From NCBI GenBank assembly GCA_964020085.1, contig OZ026603.1, forward strand, positions 31,268,242-31,332,241: 64,000 nucleotides of DNA, given 5' to 3'. The first letter of the stretch is position 1; every line of letters starts with the position of its first letter. This stretch comes from Micromussa lordhowensis. Its lineage: Eukaryota > Cnidaria > Anthozoa > Scleractinia > Lobophylliidae. Below are positions 1 to 12,100 of this stretch, in pieces. The notes beneath the pieces are model-generated. The model did not search any database. It was given only the letters and a program-made list of their open reading frames with translations, and had not been told where the DNA came from. The position numbers and the translations under genes were made by a program.

Positions 1-35
1 GAGCTTCAAAAACACCCTGGCGCAAATTGCATCAT

Positions 36-73
36 CTCCTAATTAGTATGCACTTGAAGTGCAAACATAGGAG
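36..73. repeat. Nested dyad: palindrome u49-63 inside inverted repeat u36-41/u68-73
   Basis: Coordinates are for the first monomer, and the element recurs in every copy. The inner part, 'tgcacttgaagtgca' (u49-63), is a perfect 15-bp palindrome with 7-bp arms around a central g at u56. It is flanked by 'ctccta' (u36-41) and its reverse complement 'taggag' (u68-73), with 7 and 4 unpaired bases between. Such a dyad could extrude as a cruciform or fold in a transcript, or be a protein-binding site. None of these roles is shown by the sequence. Satellites without CENP-B boxes are known often to carry short dyads. Nearly half of all substitutions in the array fall within u29-u76. Confidence 0.85.
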
Positions 74-131
74 AAGATTTTGCTGCAAACTGCGGCTCCA
101 TAAGTGTCCGTATAGCCGAGTTATGAGAAAT

Positions 132-175
132 TTGGCAAGGACACCTAAATCGGCCATTTTCTGAGATTTTGCCAA
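132..175. repeat. Inverted repeat u132-138/u169-175 with 30-bp loop
   Basis: Coordinates are for the first monomer. 'ttggcaa' (u132-138) pairs with 'ttgccaa' (u169-175) across a 30-bp loop. A second 6-bp pair, 'tcggcc' (u150-155) with 'ggccga' (u208-213), overlaps it, so the two could not form at the same time in one molecule. The arms are short and may be chance, but they are preserved in nearly all copies. Exceptions are substitutions at u134 (27733), u136 (25326) and u173 (40693, 43321, 63031). Confidence 0.6.
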
Positions 176-3100
176 GGGGGGACCAAGGGAAAATGCTCAA
201 AAAAGTAGGCCGACTATAGGAGCTTCAAAAACACCCTGGCGCAAATTGCATCATCTCCTAATTAGTATGCACTTGAAGTGCAAACATAGGAGAAGATTTT
301 GCTGCAAACTGCGGCTCCATAAGTGTCCGTATAGCCGAGTTATGAGAAATTTGGCAAGGACACCTAAATCGGCCATTTTCTGAGATTTTGCCAAGGGGGG
401 ACCAAGGGAAAATGCTCAAAAAAGTAGGCCGACTATAGGAGCTTCAAAAACACCCTGGCGCAAATTGCATCATCTCCTAATTAGTATGCACTTGAAGTGC
501 AAACATAGGAGAAGATTTTGCTGCAAACTGCGGCTCCATAAGTGTCCGTATAGCCGAGTTATGAGAAATTTGGCAAGGACACCTAAATCGGCCATTTTCT
601 GAGATTTTGCCAAGGGGGGACCAAGGGAAAATGCTCAAAAAAGTAGGCCGACTATAGGAGCTTCAAAAACACCCTGGCGCAAATTGCATCATCTCCTAAT
701 TAGTATGCACTTGAAGTGCAAACATAGGAGAAGATTTTGCTGCAAACTGCGGCTCCATAAGTGTCCGTATAGCCGAGTTATGAGAAATTTGGCAAGGACA
801 CCTAAATCGGCCATTTTCTGAGATTTTGCCAAGGGGGGACCAAGGGAAAATGCTCAAAAAAGTAGGCCGACTATAGGAGCTTCAAAAACACCCTGGCGCA
901 AATTGCATCATCTCCTAATTAGTATGCACTTGAAGTGCAAACATAGGAGAAGATTTTGCTGCAAACTGCGGCTCCATAAGTGTCCGTATAGCCGAGTTAT
1001 GAGAAATTTGGCAAGGACACCTAAATCGGCCATTTTCTGAGATTTTGCCAAGGGGGGACCAAGGGAAAATGCTCAAAAAAGTAGGCCGACTATAGGAGCT
1101 TCAAAAACACCCTGGCGCAAATTGCATCATCTCCTAATTAGTATGCACTTGAAGTGCAAACATAGGAGAAGATTTTGCTGCAAACTGCGGCTCCATAAGT
1201 GTCCGTATAGCCGAGTTATGAGAAATTTGGCAAGGACACCTAAATCGGCCATTTTCTGAGATTTTGCCAAGGGGGGACCAAGGGAAAATGCTCAAAAAAG
1301 TAGGCCGACTATAGGAGCTTCAAAAACACCCTGGCGCAAATTGCATCATCTCCTAATTAGTATGCACTTGAAGTGCAAACATAGGAGAAGATTTTGCTGC
1401 AAACTGCGGCTCCATAAGTGTCCGTATAGCCGAGTTATGAGAAATTTGGCAAGGACACCTAAATCGGCCATTTTCTGAGATTTTGCCAAGGGGGGACCAA
1501 GGGAAAATGCTCAAAAAAGTAGGCCGACTATAGGAGCTTCAAAAACACCCTGGCGCAAATTGCATCATCTCCTAATTAGTATGCACTTGAAGTGCAAACA
1601 TAGGAGAAGATTTTGCTGCAAACTGCGGCTCCATAAGTGTCCGTATAGCCGAGTTATGAGAAATTTGGCAAGGACACCTAAATCGGCCATTTTCTGAGAT
1701 TTTGCCAAGGGGGGACCAAGGGAAAATGCTCAAAAAAGTAGGCCGACTATAGGAGCTTCAAAAACACCCTGGCGCAAATTGCATCATCTCCTAATTAGTA
1801 TGCACTTGAAGTGCAAACATAGGAGAAGATTTTGCTGCAAACTGCGGCTCCATAAGTGTCCGTATAGCCGAGTTATGAGAAATTTGGCAAGGACACCTAA
1901 ATCGGCCATTTTCTGAGATTTTGCCAAGGGGGGACCAAGGGAAAATGCTCAAAAAAGTAGGCCGACTATAGGAGCTTCAAAAACACCCTGGCGCAAATTG
2001 CATCATCTCCTAATTAGTATGCACTTGAAGTGCAAACATAGGAGAAGATTTTGCTGCAAACTGCGGCTCCATAAGTGTCCGTATAGCCGAGTTATGAGAA
2101 ATTTGGCAAGGACACCTAAATCGGCCATTTTCTGAGATTTTGCCAAGGGGGGACCAAGGGAAAATGCTCAAAAAAGTAGGCCGACTATAGGAGCTTCAAA
2201 AACACCCTGGCGCAAATTGCATCATCTCCTAATTAGTATGCACTTGAAGTGCAAACATAGGAGAAGATTTTGCTGCAAACTGCGGCTCCATAAGTGTCCG
2301 TATAGCCGAGTTATGAGAAATTTGGCAAGGACACCTAAATCGGCCATTTTCTGAGATTTTGCCAAGGGGGGACCAAGGGAAAATGCTCAAAAAAGTAGGC
2401 CGACTATAGGAGCTTCAAAAACACCCTGGCGCAAATTGCATCATCTCCTAATTAGTATGCACTTGAAGTGCAAACATAGGAGAAGATTTTGCTGCAAACT
2501 GCGGCTCCATAAGTGTCCGTATAGCCGAGTTATGAGAAATTTGGCAAGGACACCTAAATCGGCCATTTTCTGAGATTTTGCCAAGGGGGGACCAAGGGAA
2601 AATGCTCAAAAAAGTAGGCCGACTATAGGAGCTTCAAAAACACCCTGGCGCAAATTGCATCATCTCCTAATTAGTATGCACTTGAAGTGCAAACATAGGA
2701 GAAGATTTTGCTGCAAACTGCGGCTCCATAAGTGTCCGTATAGCCGAGTTATGAGAAATTTGGCAAGGACACCTAAATCGGCCATTTTCTGAGATTTTGC
2801 CAAGGGGGGACCAAGGGAAAATGCTCAAAAAAGTAGGCCGACTATAGGAGCTTCAAAAACACCCTGGCGCAAATTGCATCATCTCCTAATTAGTATGCAC
2901 TTGAAGTGCAAACATAGGAGAAGATTTTGCTGCAAACTGCGGCTCCATAAGTGTCCGTATAGCCGAGTTATGAGAAATTTGGCAAGGACACCTAAATCGG
3001 CCATTTTCTGAGATTTTGCCAAGGGGGGACCAAGGGAAAATGCTCAAAAAAGTAGGCCGACTATAGGAGCTTCAAAAACACCCTGGCGCAAATTGCATCA

Positions 3101-6100
3101 TCTCCTAATTAGTATGCACTTGAAGTGCAAACATAGGAGAAGATTTTGCTGCAAACTGCGGCTCCATAAGTGTCCGTATAGCCGAGTTATGAGAAATTTG
3201 GCAAGGACACCTAAATCGGCCATTTTCTGAGATTTTGCCAAGGGGGGACCAAGGGAAAATGCTCAAAAAAGTAGGCCGACTATAGGAGCTTCAAAAACAC
3301 CCTGGCGCAAATTGCATCATCTCCTAATTAGTATGCACTTGAAGTGCAAACATAGGAGAAGATTTTGCTGCAAACTGCGGCTCCATAAGTGTCCGTATAG
3401 CCGAGTTATGAGAAATTTGGCAAGGACACCTAAATCGGCCATTTTCTGAGATTTTGCCAAGGGGGGACCAAGGGAAAATGCTCAAAAAAGTAGGCCGACT
3501 ATAGGAGCTTCAAAAACACCCTGGCGCAAATTGCATCATCTCCTAATTAGTATGCACTTGAAGTGCAAACATAGGAGAAGATTTTGCTGCAAACTGCGGC
3601 TCCATAAGTGTCCGTATAGCCGAGTTATGAGAAATTTGGCAAGGACACCTAAATCGGCCATTTTCTGAGATTTTGCCAAGGGGGGACCAAGGGAAAATGC
3701 TCAAAAAAGTAGGCCGACTATAGGAGCTTCAAAAACACCCTGGCGCAAATTGCATCATCTCCTAATTAGTATGCACTTGAAGTGCAAACATAGGAGAAGA
3801 TTTTGCTGCAAACTGCGGCTCCATAAGTGTCCGTATAGCCGAGTTATGAGAAATTTGGCAAGGACACCTAAATCGGCCATTTTCTGAGATTTTGCCAAGG
3901 GGGGACCAAGGGAAAATGCTCAAAAAAGTAGGCCGACTATAGGAGCTTCAAAAACACCCTGGCGCAAATTGCATCATCTCCTAATTAGTATGCACTTGAA
4001 GTGCAAACATAGGAGAAGATTTTGCTGCAAACTGCGGCTCCATAAGTGTCCGTATAGCCGAGTTATGAGAAATTTGGCAAGGACACCTAAATCGGCCATT
4101 TTCTGAGATTTTGCCAAGGGGGGACCAAGGGAAAATGCTCAAAAAAGTAGGCCGACTATAGGAGCTTCAAAAACACCCTGGCGCAAATTGCATCATCTCC
4201 TAATTAGTATGCACTTGAAGTGCAAACATAGGAGAAGATTTTGCTGCAAACTGCGGCTCCATAAGTGTCCGTATAGCCGAGTTATGAGAAATTTGGCAAG
4301 GACACCTAAATCGGCCATTTTCTGAGATTTTGCCAAGGGGGGACCAAGGGAAAATGCTCAAAAAAGTAGGCCGACTATAGGAGCTTCAAAAACACCCTGG
4401 CGCAAATTGCATCATCTCCTAATTAGTATGCACTTGAAGTGCAAACATAGGAGAAGATTTTGCTGCAAACTGCGGCTCCATAAGTGTCCGTATAGCCGAG
4501 TTATGAGAAATTTGGCAAGGACACCTAAATCGGCCATTTTCTGAGATTTTGCCAAGGGGGGACCAAGGGAAAATGCTCAAAAAAGTAGGCCGACTATAGG
4601 AGCTTCAAAAACACCCTGGCGCAAATTGCATCATCTCCTAATTAGTATGCACTTGAAGTGCAAACATAGGAGAAGATTTTGCTGCAAACTGCGGCTCCAT
4701 AAGTGTCCGTATAGCCGAGTTATGAGAAATTTGGCAAGGACACCTAAATCGGCCATTTTCTGAGATTTTGCCAAGGGGGGACCAAGGGAAAATGCTCAAA
4801 AAAGTAGGCCGACTATAGGAGCTTCAAAAACACCCTGGCGCAAATTGCATCATCTCCTAATTAGTATGCACTTGAAGTGCAAACATAGGAGAAGATTTTG
4901 CTGCAAACTGCGGCTCCATAAGTGTCCGTATAGCCGAGTTATGAGAAATTTGGCAAGGACACCTAAATCGGCCATTTTCTGAGATTTTGCCAAGGGGGGA
5001 CCAAGGGAAAATGCTCAAAAAAGTAGGCCGACTATAGGAGCTTCAAAAACACCCTGGCGCAAATTGCATCATCTCCTAATTAGTATGCACTTGAAGTGCA
5101 AACATAGGAGAAGATTTTGCTGCAAACTGCGGCTCCATAAGTGTCCGTATAGCCGAGTTATGAGAAATTTGGCAAGGACACCTAAATCGGCCATTTTCTG
5201 AGATTTTGCCAAGGGGGGACCAAGGGAAAATGCTCAAAAAAGTAGGCCGACTATAGGAGCTTCAGAAACACCCTGGCGCAAATTGCATCATCTCCTAATT
5301 AGTATGCACTTGAAGTGCAAACATAGGAGAAGATTTTGCTGCAAACTGCGGCTCCATAAGTGTCCGTATAGCCGAGTTATGAGAAATTTGGCAAGGACAC
5401 CTAAATCGGCCATTTTCTGAGATTTTGCCAAGGGGGGACCAAGGGAAAATGCTCAAAAAAGTAGGCCGACTATAGGAGCTTCAAAAACACCCTGGCGCAA
5501 ATTGCATCATCTCCTAATTAGTATGCACTTGAAGTGCAAACATAGGAGAAGATTTTGCTGCAAACTGCGGCTCCATAAGTGTCCGTATAGCCGAGTTATG
5601 AGAAATTTGGCAAGGACACCTAAATCGGCCATTTTCTGAGATTTTGCCAAGGGGGGACCAAGGGAAAATGCTCAAAAAAGTAGGCCGACTATAGGAGCTT
5701 CAAAAACACCCTGGCGCAAATTGCATCATCTCCTAATTAGTATGCACTTGAAGTGCAAACATAGGAGAAGATTTTGCTGCAAACTGCGGCTCCATAAGTG
5801 TCCGTATAGCCGAGTTATGAGAAATTTGGCAAGGACACCTAAATCGGCCATTTTCTGAGATTTTGCCAAGGGGGGACCAAGGGAAAATGCTCAAAAAAGT
5901 AGGCCGACTATAGGAGCTTCAAAAACACCCTGGCGCAAATTGCATCATCTCCTAATTAGTATGCACTTGAAGTGCAAACATAGGAGAAGATTTTGCTGCA
6001 AACTGCGGCTCCATAAGTGTCCGTATAGCCGAGTTATGAGAAATTTGGCAAGGACACCTAAATCGGCCATTTTCTGAGATTTTGCCAAGGGGGGACCAAG

Positions 6101-9100
6101 GGAAAATGCTCAAAAAAGTAGGCCGACTATAGGAGCTTCAAAAACACCCTGGCGCAAATTGCATCATCTCCTAATTAGTATGCACTTGAAGTGCAAACAT
6201 AGGAGAAGATTTTGCTGCAAACTGCGGCTCCATAAGTGTCCGTATAGCCGAGTTATGAGAAATTTGGCAAGGACACCTAAATCGGCCATTTTCTGAGATT
6301 TTGCCAAGGGGGGACCAAGGGAAAATGCTCAAAAAAGTAGGCCGACTATAGGAGCTTCAAAAACACCCTGGCGCAAATTGCATCATCTCCTAATTAGTAT
6401 GCACTTGAAGTGCAAACATAGGAGAAGATTTTGCTGCAAACTGCGGCTCCATAAGTGTCCGTATAGCCGAGTTATGAGAAATTTGGCAAGGACACCTAAA
6501 TCGGCCATTTTCTGAGATTTTGCCAAGGGGGGACCAAGGGAAAATGCTCAAAAAAGTAGGCCGACTATAGGAGCTTCAAAAACACCCTGGCGCAAATTGC
6601 ATCATCTCCTAATTAGTATGCACTTGAAGTGCAAACATAGGAGAAGATTTTGCTGCAAACTGCGGCTCCATAAGTGTCCGTATAGCCGAGTTATGAGAAA
6701 TTTGGCAAGGACACCTAAATCGGCCATTTTCTGAGATTTTGCCAAGGGGGGACCAAGGGAAAATGCTCAAAAAAGTAGGCCGACTATAGGAGCTTCAAAA
6801 ACACCCTGGCGCAAATTGCATCATCTCCTAATTAGTATGCACTTGAAGTGCAAACATAGGAGAAGATTTTGCTGCAAACTGCGGCTCCATAAGTGTCCGT
6901 ATAGCCGAGTTATGAGAAATTTGGCAAGGACACCTAAATCGGCCATTTTCTGAGATTTTGCCAAGGGGGGACCAAGGGAAAATGCTCAAAAAAGTAGGCC
7001 GACTATAGGAGCTTCAAAAACACCCTGGCGCAAATTGCATCATCTCCTAATTAGTATGCACTTGAAGTGCAAACATAGGAGAAGATTTTGCTGCAAACTG
7101 CGGCTCCATAAGTGTCCGTATAGCCGAGTTATGAGAAATTTGGCAAGGACACCTAAATCGGCCATTTTCTGAGATTTTGCCAAGGGGGGACCAAGGGAAA
7201 ATGCTCAAAAAAGTAGGCCGACTATAGGAGCTTCAAAAACACCCTGGCGCAAATTGCATCATCTCCTAATTAGTATGCACTTGAAGTGCAAACATAGGAG
7301 AAGATTTTGCTGCAAACTGCGGCTCCATAAGTGTCCGTATAGCCGAGTTATGAGAAATTTGGCAAGGACACCTAAATCGGCCATTTTCTGAGATTTTGCC
7401 AAGGGGGGACCAAGGGAAAATGCTCAAAAAAGTAGGCCGACTATAGGAGCTTCAAAAACACCCTGGCGCAAATTGCATCATCTCCTAATTAGTATGCACT
7501 TGAAGTGCAAACATAGGAGAAGATTTTGCTGCAAACTGCGGCTCCATAAGTGTCCGTATAGCCGAGTTATGAGAAATTTGGCAAGGACACCTAAATCGGC
7601 CATTTTCTGAGATTTTGCCAAGGGGGGACCAAGGGAAAATGCTCAAAAAAGTAGGCCGACTATAGGAGCTTCAAAAACACCCTGGCGCAAATTGCATCAT
7701 CTCCTAATTAGTATGCACTTGAAGTGCAAACATAGGAGAAGATTTTGCTGCAAACTGCGGCTCCATAAGTGTCCGTATAGCCGAGTTATGAGAAATTTGG
7801 CAAGGACACCTAAATCGGCCATTTTCTGAGATTTTGCCAAGGGGGGACCAAGGGAAAATGCTCAAAAAAGTAGGCCGACTATAGGAGCTTCAAAAACACC
7901 CTGGCGCAAATTGCATCATCTCCTAATTAGTATGCACTTGAAGTGCAAACATAGGAGAAGATTTTGCTGCAAACTGCGGCTCCATAAGTGTCCGTATAGC
8001 CGAGTTATGAGAAATTTGGCAAGGACACCTAAATCGGCCATTTTCTGAGATTTTGCCAAGGGGGGACCAAGGGAAAATGCTCAAAAAAGTAGGCCGACTA
8101 TAGGAGCTTCAAAAACACCCTGGCGCAAATTGCATCATCTCCTAATTAGTATGCACTTGAAGTGCAAACATAGGAGAAGATTTTGCTGCAAACTGCGGCT
8201 CCATAAGTGTCCGTATAGCCGAGTTATGAGAAATTTGGCAAGGACACCTAAATCGGCCATTTTCTGAGATTTTGCCAAGGGGGGACCAAGGGAAAATGCT
8301 CAAAAAAGTAGGCCGACTATAGGAGCTTCAAAAACACCCTGGCGCAAATTGCATCATCTCCTAATTAGTATGCACTTGAAGTGCAAACATAGGAGAAGAT
8401 TTTGCTGCAAACTGCGGCTCCATAAGTGTCCGTATAGCCGAGTTATGAGAAATTTGGCAAGGACACCTAAATCGGCCATTTTCTGAGATTTTGCCAAGGG
8501 GGGACCAAGGGAAAATGCTCAAAAAAGTAGGCCGACTATAGGAGCTTCAAAAACACCCTGGCGCAAATTGCATCATCTCCTAATTAGTATGCACTTGAAG
8601 TGCAAACATAGGAGAAGATTTTGCTGCAAACTGCGGCTCCATAAGTGTCCGTATAGCCGAGTTATGAGAAATTTGGCAAGGACACCTAAATCGGCCATTT
8701 TCTGAGATTTTGCCAAGGGGGGACCAAGGGAAAATGCTCAAAAAAGTAGGCCGACTATAGGAGCTTCAAAAACACCCTGGCGCAAATTGCATCATCTCCT
8801 AATTAGTATGCACTTGAAGTGCAAACATAGGAGAAGATTTTGCTGCAAACTGCGGCTCCATAAGTGTCCGTATAGCCGAGTTATGAGAAATTTGGCAAGG
8901 ACACCTAAATCGGCCATTTTCTGAGATTTTGCCAAGGGGGGACCAAGGGAAAATGCTCAAAAAAGTAGGCCGACTATAGGAGCTTCAAAAACACCCTGGC
9001 GCAAATTGCATCATCTCCTAATTAGTATGCACTTGAAGTGCAAACATAGGAGAAGATTTTGCTGCAAACTGCGGCTCCATAAGTGTCCGTATAGCCGAGT

Positions 9101-12100
9101 TATGAGAAATTTGGCAAGGACACCTAAATCGGCCATTTTCTGAGATTTTGCCAAGGGGGGACCAAGGGAAAATGCTCAAAAAAGTAGGCCGACTATAGGA
9201 GCTTCAAAAACACCCTGGCGCAAATTGCATCATCTCCTAATTAGTATGCACTTGAAGTGCAAACATAGGAGAAGATTTTGCTGCAAACTGCGGCTCCATA
9301 AGTGTCCGTATAGCCGAGTTATGAGAAATTTGGCAAGGACACCTAAATCGGCCATTTTCTGAGATTTTGCCAAGGGGGGACCAAGGGAAAATGCTCAAAA
9401 AAGTAGGCCGACTATAGGAGCTTCAAAAACACCCTGGCGCAAATTGCATCATCTCCTAATTAGTATGCACTTGAAGTGCAAACATAGGAGAAGATTTTGC
9501 TGCAAACTGCGGCTCCATAAGTGTCCGTATAGCCGAGTTATGAGAAATTTGGCAAGGACACCTAAATCGGCCATTTTCTGAGATTTTGCCAAGGGGGGAC
9601 CAAGGGAAAATGCTCAAAAAAGTAGGCCGACTATAGGAGCTTCAAAAACACCCTGGCGCAAATTGCATCATCTCCTAATTAGTATGCACTTGAAGTGCAA
9701 ACATAGGAGAAGATTTTGCTGCAAACTGCGGCTCCATAAGTGTCCGTATAGCCGAGTTATGAGAAATTTGGCAAGGACACCTAAATCGGCCATTTTCTGA
9801 GATTTTGCCAAGGGGGGACCAAGGGAAAATGCTCAAAAAAGTAGGCCGACTATAGGAGCTTCAAAAACACCCTGGCGCAAATTGCATCATCTCCTAATTA
9901 GTATGCACTTGAAGTGCAAACATAGGAGAAGATTTTGCTGCAAACTGCGGCTCCATAAGTGTCCGTATAGCCGAGTTATGAGAAATTTGGCAAGGACACC
10001 TAAATCGGCCATTTTCTGAGATTTTGCCAAGGGGGGACCAAGGGAAAATGCTCAAAAAAGTAGGCCGACTATAGGAGCTTCAAAAACACCCTGGCGCAAA
10101 TTGCATCATCTCCTAATTAGTATGCACTTGAAGTGCAAACATAGGAGAAGATTTTGCTGCAAACTGCGGCTCCATAAGTGTCCGTATAGCCGAGTTATGA
10201 GAAATTTGGCAAGGACACCTAAATCGGCCATTTTCTGAGATTTTGCCAAGGGGGGACCAAGGGAAAATGCTCAAAAAAGTAGGCCGACTATAGGAGCTTC
10301 AAAAACACCCTGGCGCAAATTGCATCATCTCCTAATTAGTATGCACTTGAAGTGCAAACATAGGAGAAGATTTTGCTGCAAACTGCGGCTCCATAAGTGT
10401 CCGTATAGCCGAGTTATGAGAAATTTGGCAAGGACACCTAAATCGGCCATTTTCTGAGATTTTGCCAAGGGGGGACCAAGGGAAAATGCTCAAAAAAGTA
10501 GGCCGACTATAGGAGCTTCAAAAACACCCTGGCGCAAATTGCATCATCTCCTAATTAGTATGCACTTGAAGTGCAAACATAGGAGAAGATTTTGCTGCAA
10601 ACTGCGGCTCCATAAGTGTCCGTATAGCCGAGTTATGAGAAATTTGGCAAGGACACCTAAATCGGCCATTTTCTGAGATTTTGCCAAGGGGGGACCAAGG
10701 GAAAATGCTCAAAAAAGTAGGCCGACTATAGGAGCTTCAAAAACACCCTGGCGCAAATTGCATCATCTCCTAATTAGTATGCACTTGAAGTGCAAACATA
10801 GGAGAAGATTTTGCTGCAAACTGCGGCTCCATAAGTGTCCGTATAGCCGAGTTATGAGAAATTTGGCAAGGACACCTAAATCGGCCATTTTCTGAGATTT
10901 TGCCAAGGGGGGACCAAGGGAAAATGCTCAAAAAAGTAGGCCGACTATAGGAGCTTCAAAAACACCCTGGCGCAAATTGCATCATCTCCTAATTAGTATG
11001 CACTTGAAGTGCAAACATAGGAGAAGATTTTGCTGCAAACTGCGGCTCCATAAGTGTCCGTATAGCCGAGTTATGAGAAATTTGGCAAGGACACCTAAAT
11101 CGGCCATTTTCTGAGATTTTGCCAAGGGGGGACCAAGGGAAAATGCTCAAAAAAGTAGGCCGACTATAGGAGCTTCAAAAACACCCTGGCGCAAATTGCA
11201 TCATCTCCTAATTAGTATGCACTTGAAGTGCAAACATAGGAGAAGATTTTGCTGCAAACTGCGGCTCCATAAGTGTCCGTATAGCCGAGTTATGAGAAAT
11301 TTGGCAAGGACACCTAAATCGGCCATTTTCTGAGATTTTGCCAAGGGGGGACCAAGGGAAAATGCTCAAAAAAGTAGGCCGACTATAGGAGCTTCAAAAA
11401 CACCCTGGCGCAAATTGCATCATCTCCTAATTAGTATGCACTTGAAGTGCAAACATAGGAGAAGATTTTGCTGCAAACTGCGGCTCCATAAGTGTCCGTA
11501 TAGCCGAGTTATGAGAAATTTGGCAAGGACACCTAAATCGGCCATTTTCTGAGATTTTGCCAAGGGGGGACCAAGGGAAAATGCTCAAAAAAGTAGGCCG
11601 ACTATAGGAGCTTCAAAAACACCCTGGCGCAAATTGCATCATCTCCTAATTAGTATGCACTTGAAGTGCAAACATAGGAGAAGATTTTGCTGCAAACTGC
11701 GGCTCCATAAGTGTCCGTATAGCCGAGTTATGAGAAATTTGGCAAGGACACCTAAATCGGCCATTTTCTGAGATTTTGCCAAGGGGGGACCAAGGGAAAA
11801 TGCTCAAAAAAGTAGGCCGACTATAGGAGCTTCAAAAACACCCTGGCGCAAATTGCATCATCTCCTAATTAGTATGCACTTGAAGTGCAAACATAGGAGA
11901 AGATTTTGCTGCAAACTGCGGCTCCATAAGTGTCCGTATAGCCGAGTTATGAGAAATTTGGCAAGGACACCTAAATCGGCCATTTTCTGAGATTTTGCCA
12001 AGGGGGGACCAAGGGAAAATGCTCAAAAAAGTAGGCCGACTATAGGAGCTTCAAAAACACCCTGGCGCAAATTGCATCATCTCCTAATTAGTATGCACTT

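Larger units (their letters stand above)
1..219 (+). repeat. Reference (consensus) satellite monomer, u1-u219
   Basis: This first copy matches the consensus of the array and is used as the coordinate frame. It begins 'gagcttcaaaaacaccctgg' and ends 'gtaggccgactatag'. Visible landmarks are one AluI site (AGCT, u2-5), one HhaI site (GCGC, u20-23), CpGs at u21, u93, u109, u117, u151 and u211, a 15-bp palindrome at u49-63, a six-G run at u176-181 and a six-A run at u199-204. Short internal echoes include 'tgcaaac' (u60-66 and u84-90), 'ccaaggg' (u172-178 and u183-189) and 'ataggag' (u67-73 and across the monomer junction). No CENP-B-box-like core (TTCG or CGAA) is present on either strand. The choice of u1 is arbitrary. 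Confidence 0.97.

Noticed and set aside
176..181. Six-G run as a G-quadruplex element.
   Set aside because: There is only one long G-run per 219 bp. Four nearby runs are needed for an ordinary intramolecular quadruplex.
1..219. CENP-B box within the monomer.
   Set aside because: The box needs a TTCG core. Neither TTCG nor CGAA occurs in the monomer or across its junction.
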